Notes under the pieces: model-generated
Told to the model about the DNA's origin: nothing
The model's database searches: none
The model's input: only the letters and a program-made list of their open reading frames with translations
Part shown: positions 1 through 8,121 of the stretch, piece after piece
How the letters are laid out: the number at the start of each line of letters is the position of its first letter
Position numbering within the stretch: the stretch's first letter is position 1
Made by a program: the position numbers and the translations under genes
Origin: Pseudanabaena minima
Lineage (GTDB): Bacteria > Cyanobacteriota > Cyanobacteriia > Pseudanabaenales > Pseudanabaenaceae
Assembly (NCBI RefSeq): GCF_051131155.1
Contig: NZ_CP159508.1
Coordinates: 2,976,001-3,040,000 of the forward strand
Length of the DNA stretch: 64,000 nt
Direction: 5' to 3'

Positions 1-45
1 CATTGACATTTCTCACATTGACATTAATGGTTTTGCGATTTAATC

Positions 46-99
46 AAGAAACCGATTTTTGGTGATACGACTTTGCAGCACCACCAAAAATCGGTTCTT
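46..99. terminator. Long hairpin upstream of the first gene
   Basis: Left arm AAGAAACCGATTTTTGGTG pairs with CACCAAAAATCGGTTCTT with one bulge, and a T-run follows the right arm. It probably terminates a gene that lies before the window. Confidence 0.5.
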
Positions 100-143
100 T
101 TTTACTGCAAGTCCCTCAACATAATGGCAATTTCTCACTACAG

Positions 144-212
144 TAACGTCAGATCAACAGTTTTTCACCATTTGCGGCGTGCAAAGCATGACTCAAATGG
201 CTTCGCGTTAAA
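144..212. repeat. Degenerate copy of the 107-bp MITE family (family A)
   Basis: It begins TAACGTCAG, like the intact copies at 10476 and 18604, and keeps the CCATTTGCGGCG arm of their second hairpin. The first hairpin is missing and the right end has decayed. This is inferred from similarity by eye to the two intact copies. Confidence 0.4.
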
Positions 213-263
213 GTAGGAAGGCTGACACTAAGCTCCCATCTAAAATCTTACTTTCAAAAATTT

Positions 264-1346
264 ATGACCACTATTACTATTGTTGGCTGCGGTGTGATCG
301 GGGCAATGCTTGCCTATGAATTAAGTAAAACCGAGCTAGATGTGACAGTTATTGAGGTAAGTGCCAAGCCAGCAATGGGGGCAACAAGTGCAGCGCTGGG
401 TGTGTTGATGGCTGCCTCAAGCTCTAGAGCAAGAGGAGTTTTAGTAAAGCTACGCTTGGCAAGTTTAAGTAAATACGATCGCCTGATTTCTGAGTTAACT
501 GCCCAAACTAATCTTGATATTCTCTACAACCGCAATGGCATTTTAAATTTGTATCGATCGCCTGATGCTGAAACAAAATCGCGATCGCTATCTGAGATTC
601 GCAAAAGGCAAGGTTTTGATTTGCAATGGCTTGATCGCGAGCAAATTGCTCAAGATTTCTCACAATGGCAAACCGATGGCGGCTTATTAAGTCCATGCGA
701 TCGGGCAGTACATCCCATCCAGTTAGTCAATGCTCTTGTCGAAGCCGCAACTCAAAATGGGGTGAAGTTTCTTTGGAATACACCAGTCGAAAATTTAGAA
801 GATATATCTAGCGATCGCATCATCGTTACATCAGGTTTAAGTTCTAACGCTCTACTTGCGCCACTTTTAAAAAATCATCCTAAATATTCGGGGCAAGATC
901 TGATGCAGCCAGTTGCTGGTCAAGCGTTGTTGCTACATATCCCCAAGCTAAACCTAAAGAACGTTGTGCATATTGAAAATGAGGATGGCTCCGATCTGAA
1001 TATTGTGCCGTTAGGTAGCGATCGCTATTGGCTCGGTGCAACCTTAGAGTTTGAACCCAGCGAGTTACCTAATGAGGCTAATGTGTCTTTATTGCTAGAA
1101 CAGGCGATCGCATGGTGTCCCACTTTTGCTAATGCTGAAGTTTTAGAAACATGGGCAGGCGATCGCCCCAGACCAGTTGCCAATCAATCACCAATTTTAG
1201 GCTTTGTGCCAGATTATCCTCACATTTTGGTGGCTACTGGTCACTATCGCAATGGTGTGTTGATGGCTCCCGTAACGGCTCAAATTACCAAGGATTTACT
1301 TTTAACTGGCACAAGCGATCTACCTTGGCGACCCTTTACTCTCTAA
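264..1346 (+). CDS. FAD-dependent DAO-family oxidoreductase
   Basis: This 360-residue protein starts with a Rossmann-type dinucleotide fold: the GCGVIGAMLAYEL segment at about residues 8-20 matches the GxGxxG FAD-binding motif, followed by an acidic residue (VIE). A C-terminal GHYRNGVLMAP segment is typical of the DAO/glycine oxidase (ThiO) family, whose members oxidise amino acids or related amines and produce an imine and H2O2. The length fits stand-alone ThiO-like enzymes. No thiamine gene is adjacent, so the substrate cannot be assigned. The gene stands alone on the plus strand, converging on the toxin-antitoxin pair with only a few bases between them. Family assignment is firm; the ThiO role is a guess. 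Confidence 0.8.
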   Translation: MTTITIVGCGVIGAMLAYELSKTELDVTVIEVSAKPAMGATSAALGVLMAASSSRARGVLVKLRLASLSKYDRLISELTAQTNLDILYNRNGILNLYRSPDAETKSRSLSEIRKRQGFDLQWLDREQIAQDFSQWQTDGGLLSPCDRAVHPIQLVNALVEAATQNGVKFLWNTPVENLEDISSDRIIVTSGLSSNALLAPLLKNHPKYSGQDLMQPVAGQALLLHIPKLNLKNVVHIENEDGSDLNIVPLGSDRYWLGATLEFEPSELPNEANVSLLLEQAIAWCPTFANAEVLETWAGDRPRPVANQSPILGFVPDYPHILVATGHYRNGVLMAPVTAQITKDLLLTGTSDLPWRPFTL

Positions 1347-1351
1347 TTTGC

Positions 1352-1729
1352 TTAAGCCGCTATTTCTAATTCTTCTAAATCTTGATCGAGATCTTTCGAC
1401 CGTGCTTCAGCAGCATCAACTGTCACCGTCAGTTTTAACCCCAACCCCTTGAGCCAATCAGCTAAACCATAGATCGCCTCTGTGCCTTGTTTTTGCATAA
1501 TCGCTTCTAGGGTTGCACTATAGGCTGTTAATTGTTCAGGTACAAGGGCTTCAGCAACATTGCCAAGAGCTAGTTTGAGTAGATTAGTTTCAATATCAGA
1601 TGGCTCGTGATCTTCAAGATGAACGTCAAGATATACTGCGGCATACTCAGGATCTTGTAATCGGGCAATATGGGATGAATGATAATCTACGCTTGCCTTA
1701 TAAGTTGATTGACTTGCTGTTTTACTCAT
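1352..1729 (-). CDS. HigA-like addiction-module antidote
   Basis: The likely start is the ATG at 1729 (protein begins MSKTASQSTYK). An upstream in-frame start at 1807 would put 26 residues inside the toxin gene. The ATG overlaps the toxin stop by 8 bp (1722-1729), the toxin-first layout typical of HigBA-type pairs. The protein of about 125 residues contains a HIARLQDPEYAAVYLDVHL segment resembling antidotes of the HI_1420 type and ends with a GLADWLKGLGLKLTVTV segment like the end of their HTH region, followed by an acidic tail. Antitoxins of this kind bind the toxin and the operon promoter. The middle of the HTH is less canonical than usual. Confidence 0.6.
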   Translation of the reverse strand: MSKTASQSTYKASVDYHSSHIARLQDPEYAAVYLDVHLEDHEPSDIETNLLKLALGNVAEALVPEQLTAYSATLEAIMQKQGTEAIYGLADWLKGLGLKLTVTVDAAEARSKDLDQDLEELEIAA

Positions 1730-2060
1730 TGTTCTGCCTCTTAAAATTTTGCCAATATTCTTTAGCCTTGCGGATATCACGGTTTTGAGTGCTTTTGTCG
1801 CCGCCACATAATAGCAATATTACAACTAATCCAATTTGCCCAAAGTAAATGCGATAGCCATTCCCATAGTCAATTCGTAGTTCGTATATACCATCACCTA
1901 TAGACTTATAATCACCTAAATTTCCTGATCGTAAACGATCCAGACGTTGTTCAATTCTTGCTTGTGCCCGAATATCTCGCAGTGAGTTAAGCCATTCGTC
2001 AAAGGGAATTTTGCCTTCGGCTGTGATGTATTGCCTAATTTCTCTTGGTTGTGCTGACAT
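1722..2060 (-). CDS. RelE/ParE (HigB-like, HI_1419-type) toxin
   Basis: The 112-residue protein has the hallmarks of phage Gp49-like/HigB toxins: an N-terminal FDEWLNSLRD segment, a basic RIEQRLDRLRSGNLGDYKS region, the core strand YELRIDYGNGYRIYF, and a C-terminal LLLCGGDKSTQNRDIRKAKEYW. The family consists of ribosome-dependent mRNA interferases neutralised by a cognate antitoxin. It is the first gene of a two-gene operon and the antitoxin follows with an 8-bp overlap. The pair looks intact and is probably functional, either as a stability module or as phage defence. Confidence 0.8.
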   Translation of the reverse strand: MSAQPREIRQYITAEGKIPFDEWLNSLRDIRAQARIEQRLDRLRSGNLGDYKSIGDGIYELRIDYGNGYRIYFGQIGLVVILLLCGGDKSTQNRDIRKAKEYWQNFKRQNNE

Positions 2061-2103
2061 CAGCTTGACTTCATTTTGTGCAGTGACTTCGCGCTTAACG
2101 ATA

Positions 2104-3612
2104 TTAAATCAGTTTGCGTGACGATTGCTCTATCTGCCTGACTACTGTTAGCGCTGAATAACTTACCCCTGCGGTTCCTTCCCCAGGGTGGGTAGAGTCA
2201 CCAACTAGCCAAATATTTTTAAGTGGAGTGCGATTGGCGAAACCAAAAGGACCAAAGGTAGAAACGCGCATTCCCACGCCACCAACAATGCCACGATCTC
2301 GTCCTGTATATCGCTCAAACGTCCGTGGAGTGGCTGCTTCAATAAGAATGATTGTCTCTTCGTTGAGATGGAAATATGTGCTTAACTGCGCGATCGCCCG
2401 TTCTGTAAATCTCTGTTTGAGTTCCTGATAATCTTCGCCGCCGTACCAAACTGCTGCATCTGTGAACTCAGAGGCAATAATTGTAGCTTTTCCATCAGGA
2501 GCGCGACCATCGCCTTCTTTGCTAACGGAAATAAATAGCGAATGTGGTTTATGAACTTGGGAATCTTCATAGGCTTCCAAAAACTGTAAATGCGGCGGAC
2601 AGTCTTTAGGAATCGCAGCCCGATCCACTCCCAAATAAACTACAAAAGCTACTGAAGCAGGCTTGAGATTGGCAACCCGTTGAGCATATCCCTTGGGCAC
2701 AGCATCTCCCAAAAGCTGCACAAAGTTATTCACCGTCACATTCGCCACGATGTGATCGGCGCTATCTTCAAAAATCTCTTGCGATCGCAGATTTTTTACT
2801 TTTACCTTTTTACTTTTTCCTTGATCCTCGATCGCAGTAACTTGATGTTGCATCAATACCTTTCCCCCATCGCGCTCAATGCTCTCAATCAGGCGATCGC
2901 TTAAAACTTGCATACTTCCTTTGAGATGGAATAGTCCTAAAGGAGTTTGCGAAACTGCTAAAGCTGTTGCTGCATAAAGTAGAGCTGTCTCTTCAGCATT
3001 CACCTGTGAATAAAGCTTCAATTGCAAATCGAGGAATGTGCGTAATCTCTGATCATTTGCCAATCCAAACCCACGCAGAGCATCACCCACGGTCGAGAAG
3101 GTATATGGAGCTGTTGCTAAGGTATCGATTCGCAAAGCTTTAACTAATTGCCAAGCATCCCAAATATTACGCGGTGGCAAAATCGGATCGCGAGACTGAA
3201 AGCACCAACTGCGCCAAAATAAGTCTTCTAAGAAATTCCAAAATGGTTCGCTATTGGGAAATTGCCTTTGTCGCTCTGCTTTCCACTTATTGCGATCGCG
3301 CCAAACGTTAATCGGCTCACTCTCATTTGGCAAAAACACTGCACAGGCAGGATCGCAATATGTAGCTTCAGGAAGTTCTATTTCTAATTCCTTAAAAATG
3401 CGATCGTGAATCCCACCAGATTCTAAACCTGCTACCTGTGTTGCACCCACATCAAATGTAAATCCACGCCGCTTAAATGTCGATGCACAGCCACCAGCAA
3501 CAATTGCCAAATCGTAAACAATGACTTCATAGCCACGCTTAGCCATCAAAGCCGCCGCCGTTAATCCGCCAATTCCCGCCCCAACCACAATTATTTTTTG
3601 TTTCACTTTCAT
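2104..3612 (-). CDS. crtD: C-3',4' desaturase CrtD (myxoxanthophyll pathway)
   Basis: This 502-residue flavoprotein belongs to the phytoene desaturase/carotenoid isomerase family. The N-terminal VVGAGIGGLTAAALMAKRGY is the dinucleotide-binding fold. The GGCASTFKRRGFTFDVGATQ segment and the internal QTPLGLFHLKGSMQVLSDRL are what I remember of cyanobacterial CrtD rather than of CrtISO or zeta-carotene desaturase. The C-terminal IWLVGDSTHPGEGTAGVSYS completes the FAD site. CrtD introduces the 3',4' double bond of myxol-type carotenoids in the membrane. Its ATG overlaps the stop of the upstream TOPRIM-like gene as ATGA at 3609-3612, so it may be co-translated with an unrelated defence-like pair. 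Confidence 0.75.
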   Translation of the reverse strand: MKVKQKIIVVGAGIGGLTAAALMAKRGYEVIVYDLAIVAGGCASTFKRRGFTFDVGATQVAGLESGGIHDRIFKELEIELPEATYCDPACAVFLPNESEPINVWRDRNKWKAERQRQFPNSEPFWNFLEDLFWRSWCFQSRDPILPPRNIWDAWQLVKALRIDTLATAPYTFSTVGDALRGFGLANDQRLRTFLDLQLKLYSQVNAEETALLYAATALAVSQTPLGLFHLKGSMQVLSDRLIESIERDGGKVLMQHQVTAIEDQGKSKKVKVKNLRSQEIFEDSADHIVANVTVNNFVQLLGDAVPKGYAQRVANLKPASVAFVVYLGVDRAAIPKDCPPHLQFLEAYEDSQVHKPHSLFISVSKEGDGRAPDGKATIIASEFTDAAVWYGGEDYQELKQRFTERAIAQLSTYFHLNEETIILIEAATPRTFERYTGRDRGIVGGVGMRVSTFGPFGFANRTPLKNIWLVGDSTHPGEGTAGVSYSALTVVRQIEQSSRKLI

Positions 3613-4211
3613 TTACTCAACTCGCACCATTGTCGAATATTTTTCTCTAGTTCTTGAATATCTTCAGGACAGCGTTGACGAATGCGATCATAACGTTTAG
3701 ATGCTTCTTCGGCGAGGATTCCTCTACCCTGACAACGTGCTTCTAACAGCGATCGCTGTTCTGCAAATCGCATAAAATAACTTGTTTTGGATTTTCTCTC
3801 AGAACGAATTTCTGACCATTTCCAAACTTTAGGAATATCTTCACATCCTGCTAAAACCCATACTTCTAATTCTTGCCAAGCATTTTCACCAAGAAATTTT
3901 TTCGGGCTTTGATACTTTTCTGCTAAAAACTCCTGTGCTTTCTTTTCAAGTCCATCAAGTTTCGCTCGTCGATCTCCATTGCCATCGCGATCGACACACA
4001 CCAAAAATAAATCAGTCATACCTCCATATCTTTCCAAAATTTCTTGAATCTTTTCCCATCTCAATGCTTCAGCATGACCACGCAGACGAGGATTTTTGCA
4101 GACTGCAACTTTTGCTTGAGGCTTTCCGATCGCTGTCATCATCGCTCTGACAATCGGTAGTACCATACTTTCATCATTGACAAAATCTTCAAGAATAATC
4201 AAAACATTCAT
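3609..4211 (-). CDS. TOPRIM-like partner of an AAA/ABC ATPase
   Basis: This is a 200-residue protein with no name I recognise. An acidic residue follows the first hydrophobic strand (VLIILEDFVNDE, residues 3-14), and a strand ending in DxD (LVCVDRDGNGD, around residues 70-80) comes later. This E...DxD arrangement is the metal-binding pattern of TOPRIM folds. A later ELEVWVLAGCEDIP segment resembles DUF4276-type proteins. It overlaps the upstream ATPase gene by ATGA (4208-4211), so the two are translationally coupled. ATPase plus TOPRIM pairs are a recurring architecture of anti-phage systems (OLD, Gabija, PARIS classes). The TOPRIM assignment is inference from motifs only. Confidence 0.5.
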   Translation of the reverse strand: MNVLIILEDFVNDESMVLPIVRAMMTAIGKPQAKVAVCKNPRLRGHAEALRWEKIQEILERYGGMTDLFLVCVDRDGNGDRRAKLDGLEKKAQEFLAEKYQSPKKFLGENAWQELEVWVLAGCEDIPKVWKWSEIRSERKSKTSYFMRFAEQRSLLEARCQGRGILAEEASKRYDRIRQRCPEDIQELEKNIRQWCELSK

Positions 4212-5521
4212 GCGTTCTGCACCTCTTCATCTTCGAGGAAGTACATCGCATCTTCTAGCCAACCTGAATCTAGTAAGCTCGATAATCCATCATTAGCGAT
4301 GAGTTCTCTCGCATTGGGAATGTCCATGATTTTAGTGATTCGTGACTCGGCGCGATCGCCTATTCGATACATTAAGGAGGCATATTCGAGACTGGCAGGG
4401 CTGAGGAAATTTAACAAAAGTGGTGAGTGGGTTGTAATCACTATTTGCATTGAACCATTAGCTACTTCTTGCTCCATTAGTTGCAGCAGTAAGCTCAAAC
4501 GATTGGGATGAATGCCATTTTCGGGTTCTTCAAAAAAGTAAAAGCGCGATCGCTGATTGCCCAAAAGCGCCGCCAGTAATCCTAAAAAGCGTAATGTCCC
4601 ATCCGATGCACTATAAGCTGTTGTTTTCTGTCCGCTAGCCTCTTCGATTCTCAGCAAAACTTTGCCTGTAAAGTCCTCTGGAAAGTCAAAATCCTTTGCA
4701 TCCATTGGTGTTAAGGCTTGCAACCAATCCAATAAAATCGCCTTACGAGTTTCATCACGACAGATATCTAACATCACCGATGATAAATTTTCGCCGCGAT
4801 CGCCTAAAACATTTTGTCCAGAAAAAGTTGGCAGTCTCATCACATCAGGACTGAGATCGAGAAATCGCATTTCACTTATGACATTTAAAGCAAGTTCACA
4901 GAATTTTTTTGCAATTGAGCTATCAAAGTTTTCCCTAATACCTTGTCCATATGGCTTAACTCCTTTAGACACCTGAGAAAGTATAGGTATGTAATTTGCC
5001 ATGTAGTCATATTTTTCTATGATCACAGGATTAGCATACACTTTATAACTTTCCCAATAGTCATAAAAATGAACACCATTAGAATTAGAAAAAGCTAATG
5101 TGTATGTTGATTGTGATTCAAAAATTGGATATTCTTTTTTCTTACAGTTCAATCTTTCATCAGTTATGTAAGGGACTGGATTAGCTAATCTGACTTTAAT
5201 GTGGTAATCCATGTCATACTCTGTATCGCCATCTTGGACAGAAAAAGAAATAGCGATCGCAAAAGAATCAGCCCCACAATAAGTTATTTCTTTCGTCCCA
5301 CCACGTATGCCACGCCATTGCAGTACACCACCTTCACCATATTTCTCGCCAATGATTTCGGCAATACTATAGCCTCTCGAAATGCCATGCAAAAAACGAA
5401 AAGCATCACGAATATTGCTCTTACCTGAAGCATTAGTCCCCACTAAAACTGTCAAATCTCCAAGCGAAAGCTCAGCATTTTTAAAACTTTTAAAATTTTC
5501 TAATCGAAGGCTTTTTAACAT
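4208..5521 (-). CDS. AAA15/AAA21 (RecF/OLD-like ABC) ATPase
   Basis: The 437-residue protein begins LRLENFKSFKNAELSLGDLT, the standard N-terminus of SMC/RecF/OLD-type ATPases. Walker A is GTNASGKSN at residues 28-36. A signature-like SDGTLRFLGLLAALL lies near residue 310, followed by Walker B FYFFEEPENGIHP and the switch-histidine segment IVITTHSPLLLNFL. A roughly 200-residue insertion between Walker A and the signature is typical of this family. It is the first intact gene of a coupled chain with the TOPRIM-like gene and crtD. The likely role, by analogy to other two-gene ATPase/nuclease modules, is phage sensing and control of the partner. That is inference. Confidence 0.75.
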   Translation of the reverse strand: MLKSLRLENFKSFKNAELSLGDLTVLVGTNASGKSNIRDAFRFLHGISRGYSIAEIIGEKYGEGGVLQWRGIRGGTKEITYCGADSFAIAISFSVQDGDTEYDMDYHIKVRLANPVPYITDERLNCKKKEYPIFESQSTYTLAFSNSNGVHFYDYWESYKVYANPVIIEKYDYMANYIPILSQVSKGVKPYGQGIRENFDSSIAKKFCELALNVISEMRFLDLSPDVMRLPTFSGQNVLGDRGENLSSVMLDICRDETRKAILLDWLQALTPMDAKDFDFPEDFTGKVLLRIEEASGQKTTAYSASDGTLRFLGLLAALLGNQRSRFYFFEEPENGIHPNRLSLLLQLMEQEVANGSMQIVITTHSPLLLNFLSPASLEYASLMYRIGDRAESRITKIMDIPNARELIANDGLSSLLDSGWLEDAMYFLEDEEVQNA

Positions 5522-5822
5522 TTAAACAACCTTGATATTCCAACACCATCCAGAATAGCAAATATATTTTCTTCATGCACAAAATCATCTTTTCTACTCT
5601 CAAGAATTGCATTTGCTAAGCCAACTTCTTCCAAAGCCTCTTGAATTATTTCAGAAAACAAATTCCATTGAAGTAATAAAACTTGGCTTTTTGATATTTA
5701 GGATCGTCTGCAACTTGAATAAATTTTTCCCAAGAGACTTTTACCCAAGTATTTAGGTTCTGCTCAATTACATTTTCAGTTGGTTGAACAGCAGCTTTAT
5801 CAATACTTAATACCGCAACCAT
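5517..5822 (-). pseudogene. Degraded ORF, Uma2-like N-terminus
   Basis: From the ATG at 5822 the frame encodes 58 residues ending at 5646. It includes NTWVKVSWEKFIQVADDPKY and KAKFYYFNG, which resembles the N-terminus of cyanobacterial Uma2/DUF820 nucleases. A second frame continues without interruption (LFSEIIQEALEEVGL through GISRLFKC) and ends overlapping the ATPase start. The catalytic core is absent, so at least one deletion or frameshift has occurred. It fills the 360-bp gap between the ATPase gene and the solanesyl diphosphate synthase. The Uma2 identity rests on about 45 residues judged by eye. Confidence 0.45.
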
Positions 5823-5881
5823 ATCTATACCTCATTGGCAAAAAATTAAGGAGACTAGCGAAAGCTTTATGCTCCTTGATT

Positions 5882-6865
5882 TTAATACAAGCGATCTAGA
5901 ACGTAATTGGTTAAACCGATAAGGGATTGCTTAGGAGCAGAAGATGGCAGCCACTCGATCGCAGTTAGCGCCGACTTAACATGACTCTTTGCCAAATCAC
6001 GCGATCGTGCAATACCTTGACTGCTATAGACAAGATCCAGTGCTTTTTCGATATCACCATCCTCACTGAACTCACGCTCGATCAATCCGAGTAACTGTGG
6101 ATGTTCTTCTATGGCAAATAATACTGGTGCAGTCAAATTACCTTGCTTCAAATCAGAGCCAGCAGGTTTGCCCAATGTCTCAGTCGAACTAGTGAAATCA
6201 AGAATGTCATCGACAACTTGGAAGGCAATTCCAAAATGTTTACCAAAGTTAAAAAGCTGCTCAGCCTGTACCTGACTGACACCACTCAATACCCCAGCAG
6301 CTTTAGCACTACCCGCCATTAGAGAGGCGGTTTTATAAAAACTTTTTTCCAGATAATCTTCTAAGGTTAAGCTGCTATCAAACGCAGTCAAGCTCTGCCG
6401 AATTTCACCCTCAGCAAAATCAGTGATCACCTTTGACAAAAGTTTGACGACTTCGAGATGATCGAGATTTGCTAAGTACCAAGATGCTTGAGCAAACAGA
6501 AAGTCTCCAGCCAATACCGCAATGCGATTACCAAAACTGTTATTCACAGTTGGCATACCACGCCGCAGGTCAGCCGAGTCGATCACATCGTCATGCACCA
6601 AACTGGCGGTATGGATCATTTCCGTGATCTCGGCAAGTCGGCGATGGCGTGAAGTGATATCGCGATCGCTCATGGTCGCCCGTGACACTAGTAAGACTAG
6701 CGCAGGGCGCATACTTTTGCCCTTAGCTTCAAATAAATGCTCAGCCGCAGCGTACAAAATTGGATGTCTTGCGCCTACCAACTGCTTCAAATTATCCGTG
6801 AGCGTACGCAAGTCATCTTTGACTGGTGCAAAAAGTTCGGTGACAGAAGTAGTTGGAAGGCTCAT
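5882..6865 (-). CDS. sds: Solanesyl/all-trans-polyprenyl diphosphate synthase
   Basis: The 327-residue protein carries the two aspartate-rich motifs of trans-prenyltransferases: DDVIDSADLRRG, with DDVID at residues 92-96 (FARM), and DDILDF at 219-223 (SARM). Also present are the KGKSMRPAL isopentenyl-binding segment and GDFLFAQASW. In cyanobacteria this enzyme elongates prenyl diphosphates to C45 for the plastoquinone side chain. Length and motifs are normal. It is transcribed away from rpaA, with a shared 290-bp divergent promoter region. Sds is preferred over CrtE because of the small residues before the first motif and the overall resemblance to IspB/Sds. The exact chain length is inferred. 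Confidence 0.8.
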   Translation of the reverse strand: MSLPTTSVTELFAPVKDDLRTLTDNLKQLVGARHPILYAAAEHLFEAKGKSMRPALVLLVSRATMSDRDITSRHRRLAEITEMIHTASLVHDDVIDSADLRRGMPTVNNSFGNRIAVLAGDFLFAQASWYLANLDHLEVVKLLSKVITDFAEGEIRQSLTAFDSSLTLEDYLEKSFYKTASLMAGSAKAAGVLSGVSQVQAEQLFNFGKHFGIAFQVVDDILDFTSSTETLGKPAGSDLKQGNLTAPVLFAIEEHPQLLGLIEREFSEDGDIEKALDLVYSSQGIARSRDLAKSHVKSALTAIEWLPSSAPKQSLIGLTNYVLDRLY

Positions 6866-7155
6866 GCGAATAAACCAGTGTTAAATCAATTTTTACATAT
6901 CTTCATATATTGTATGAGTAATGTTGTAAGAGTTAAAGCCCGACTTAGCTTGTTTTTATAGTCGCAATCAGTCAAAGGACTGCAAATGGCTGACACTCTG
7001 TACCTACTACTCCTTTAGCCAGAAATTTTTTCGCGATCGCTATAACTATCAATGAGTAGGGATAAAGCACCTCTTCACCTTTGCTCACTATGTATCAGCA
7101 TGATATATATTATTTAACAAATCGTAATCCAATCGTATAGATGGAACTTTGACTA

Positions 7156-7899
7156 ATGATGCCTAGGCTGCTCTTGATCGATGATGATCCGATAATCTCT
7201 GAAATGGTAACTCTGAACCTTGAACACGCTGGCTATCAAGTCAGTCAAGCGAGCGATGGCATCAAAGGACAAGCACTTGCCATTCAGTTGATGCCAGACA
7301 TGATCATCCTTGACTTGATGCTGCCACGGGTTGATGGGTTCACAGTTTGTCAGAGGTTGCGCCGTGACGAACGGACTAAAGAAATTCCTGTGATGATGTT
7401 GACAGCTATGGGGCAAACCCAAGATAAGGTCGAGGGATTTAATGCTGGTGCTGATGACTATCTGACTAAGCCATTTGAGCTGGAAGAGATGCTAGCGCGA
7501 GTACGTGCTTTGCTACGCCGTACAAATCGGATTATTGACACAGCCAAGCATGGTGAAATTTTAATCTTTGGCTCATTGACGCTTGTACCTGAGCGCTTTG
7601 AGGCAATTTGGTTTAATAAAACCGTCAAGTTAACTCATTTAGAATTTGAGTTGCTACATTGTCTATTGCAGCGTCATGGGCAAACCGTTTCACCTAGTGA
7701 AATTCTCAAAGAGGTCTGGGGCTATGAACCAGATGATGATATCGAGACTATCCGTGTGCATATTCGCCATTTACGGACTAAGTTAGAACCAGATCCACGC
7801 CATCCTAAGTACATTAAGACGGTATATGGTGCTGGCTATTGCTTAGAGCTTCCCCACGATAACGATAATCAACAAAACGAAGAGGCGATCGCTGAATAA
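7156..7899 (+). CDS. rpaA: OmpR-type response regulator RpaA
   Basis: The 247-residue protein has an N-terminal receiver domain with the acidic pair after LLLIDDDP, the phospho-acceptor Asp53 in MIILDLMLPRVDG, and the conserved Lys in YLTKPFE. A C-terminal winged helix follows (LTHLEFELLHCLLQRHGQT through GAGYCLEL). The FNAGADDYLTKPF segment and the near-complete match to what I recall of RpaA identify the circadian and energy-transfer output regulator phosphorylated by SasA. It controls dusk genes and phycobilisome coupling. The start could be the ATG at 7156 or the adjacent one at 7159. It is monocistronic and followed by a hairpin. Confidence 0.85.
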   Translation: MMPRLLLIDDDPIISEMVTLNLEHAGYQVSQASDGIKGQALAIQLMPDMIILDLMLPRVDGFTVCQRLRRDERTKEIPVMMLTAMGQTQDKVEGFNAGADDYLTKPFELEEMLARVRALLRRTNRIIDTAKHGEILIFGSLTLVPERFEAIWFNKTVKLTHLEFELLHCLLQRHGQTVSPSEILKEVWGYEPDDDIETIRVHIRHLRTKLEPDPRHPKYIKTVYGAGYCLELPHDNDNQQNEEAIAE

Positions 7900-7943
7900 A
7901 TCAGTCAATAAGTTGTTTGGCAATTTCTCATTGATTAATCTCC

Positions 7944-7980
7944 AACAATAGGGATGACCTAAAAGGTCATCCCTATTGTT
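7944..7980 (+). terminator. Perfect hairpin after rpaA
   Basis: AACAATAGGGATGACCT pairs perfectly with AGGTCATCCCTATTGTT across an AAA loop, and T-rich sequence follows. Confidence 0.65.
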
Positions 7981-8121
7981 TATTTAGTATTAAGCTAGCT
8001 GAGCGAAGCCGAATCTTCACGTATTTATGACCAAGTGTTAGGCAACACATGGCTTTTAAGCCCTGATCTTTCAAAATGGAAAAGTGTAGATTTTCCTTGG
8101 AAAGATGAGTTGTTAAGGGCT

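Noticed and set aside
8035..8121. GTG-initiated extension of the beta-helix protein
   Set aside because: It would bury the signal peptide; the ATG at 8122 places it at the N-terminus.
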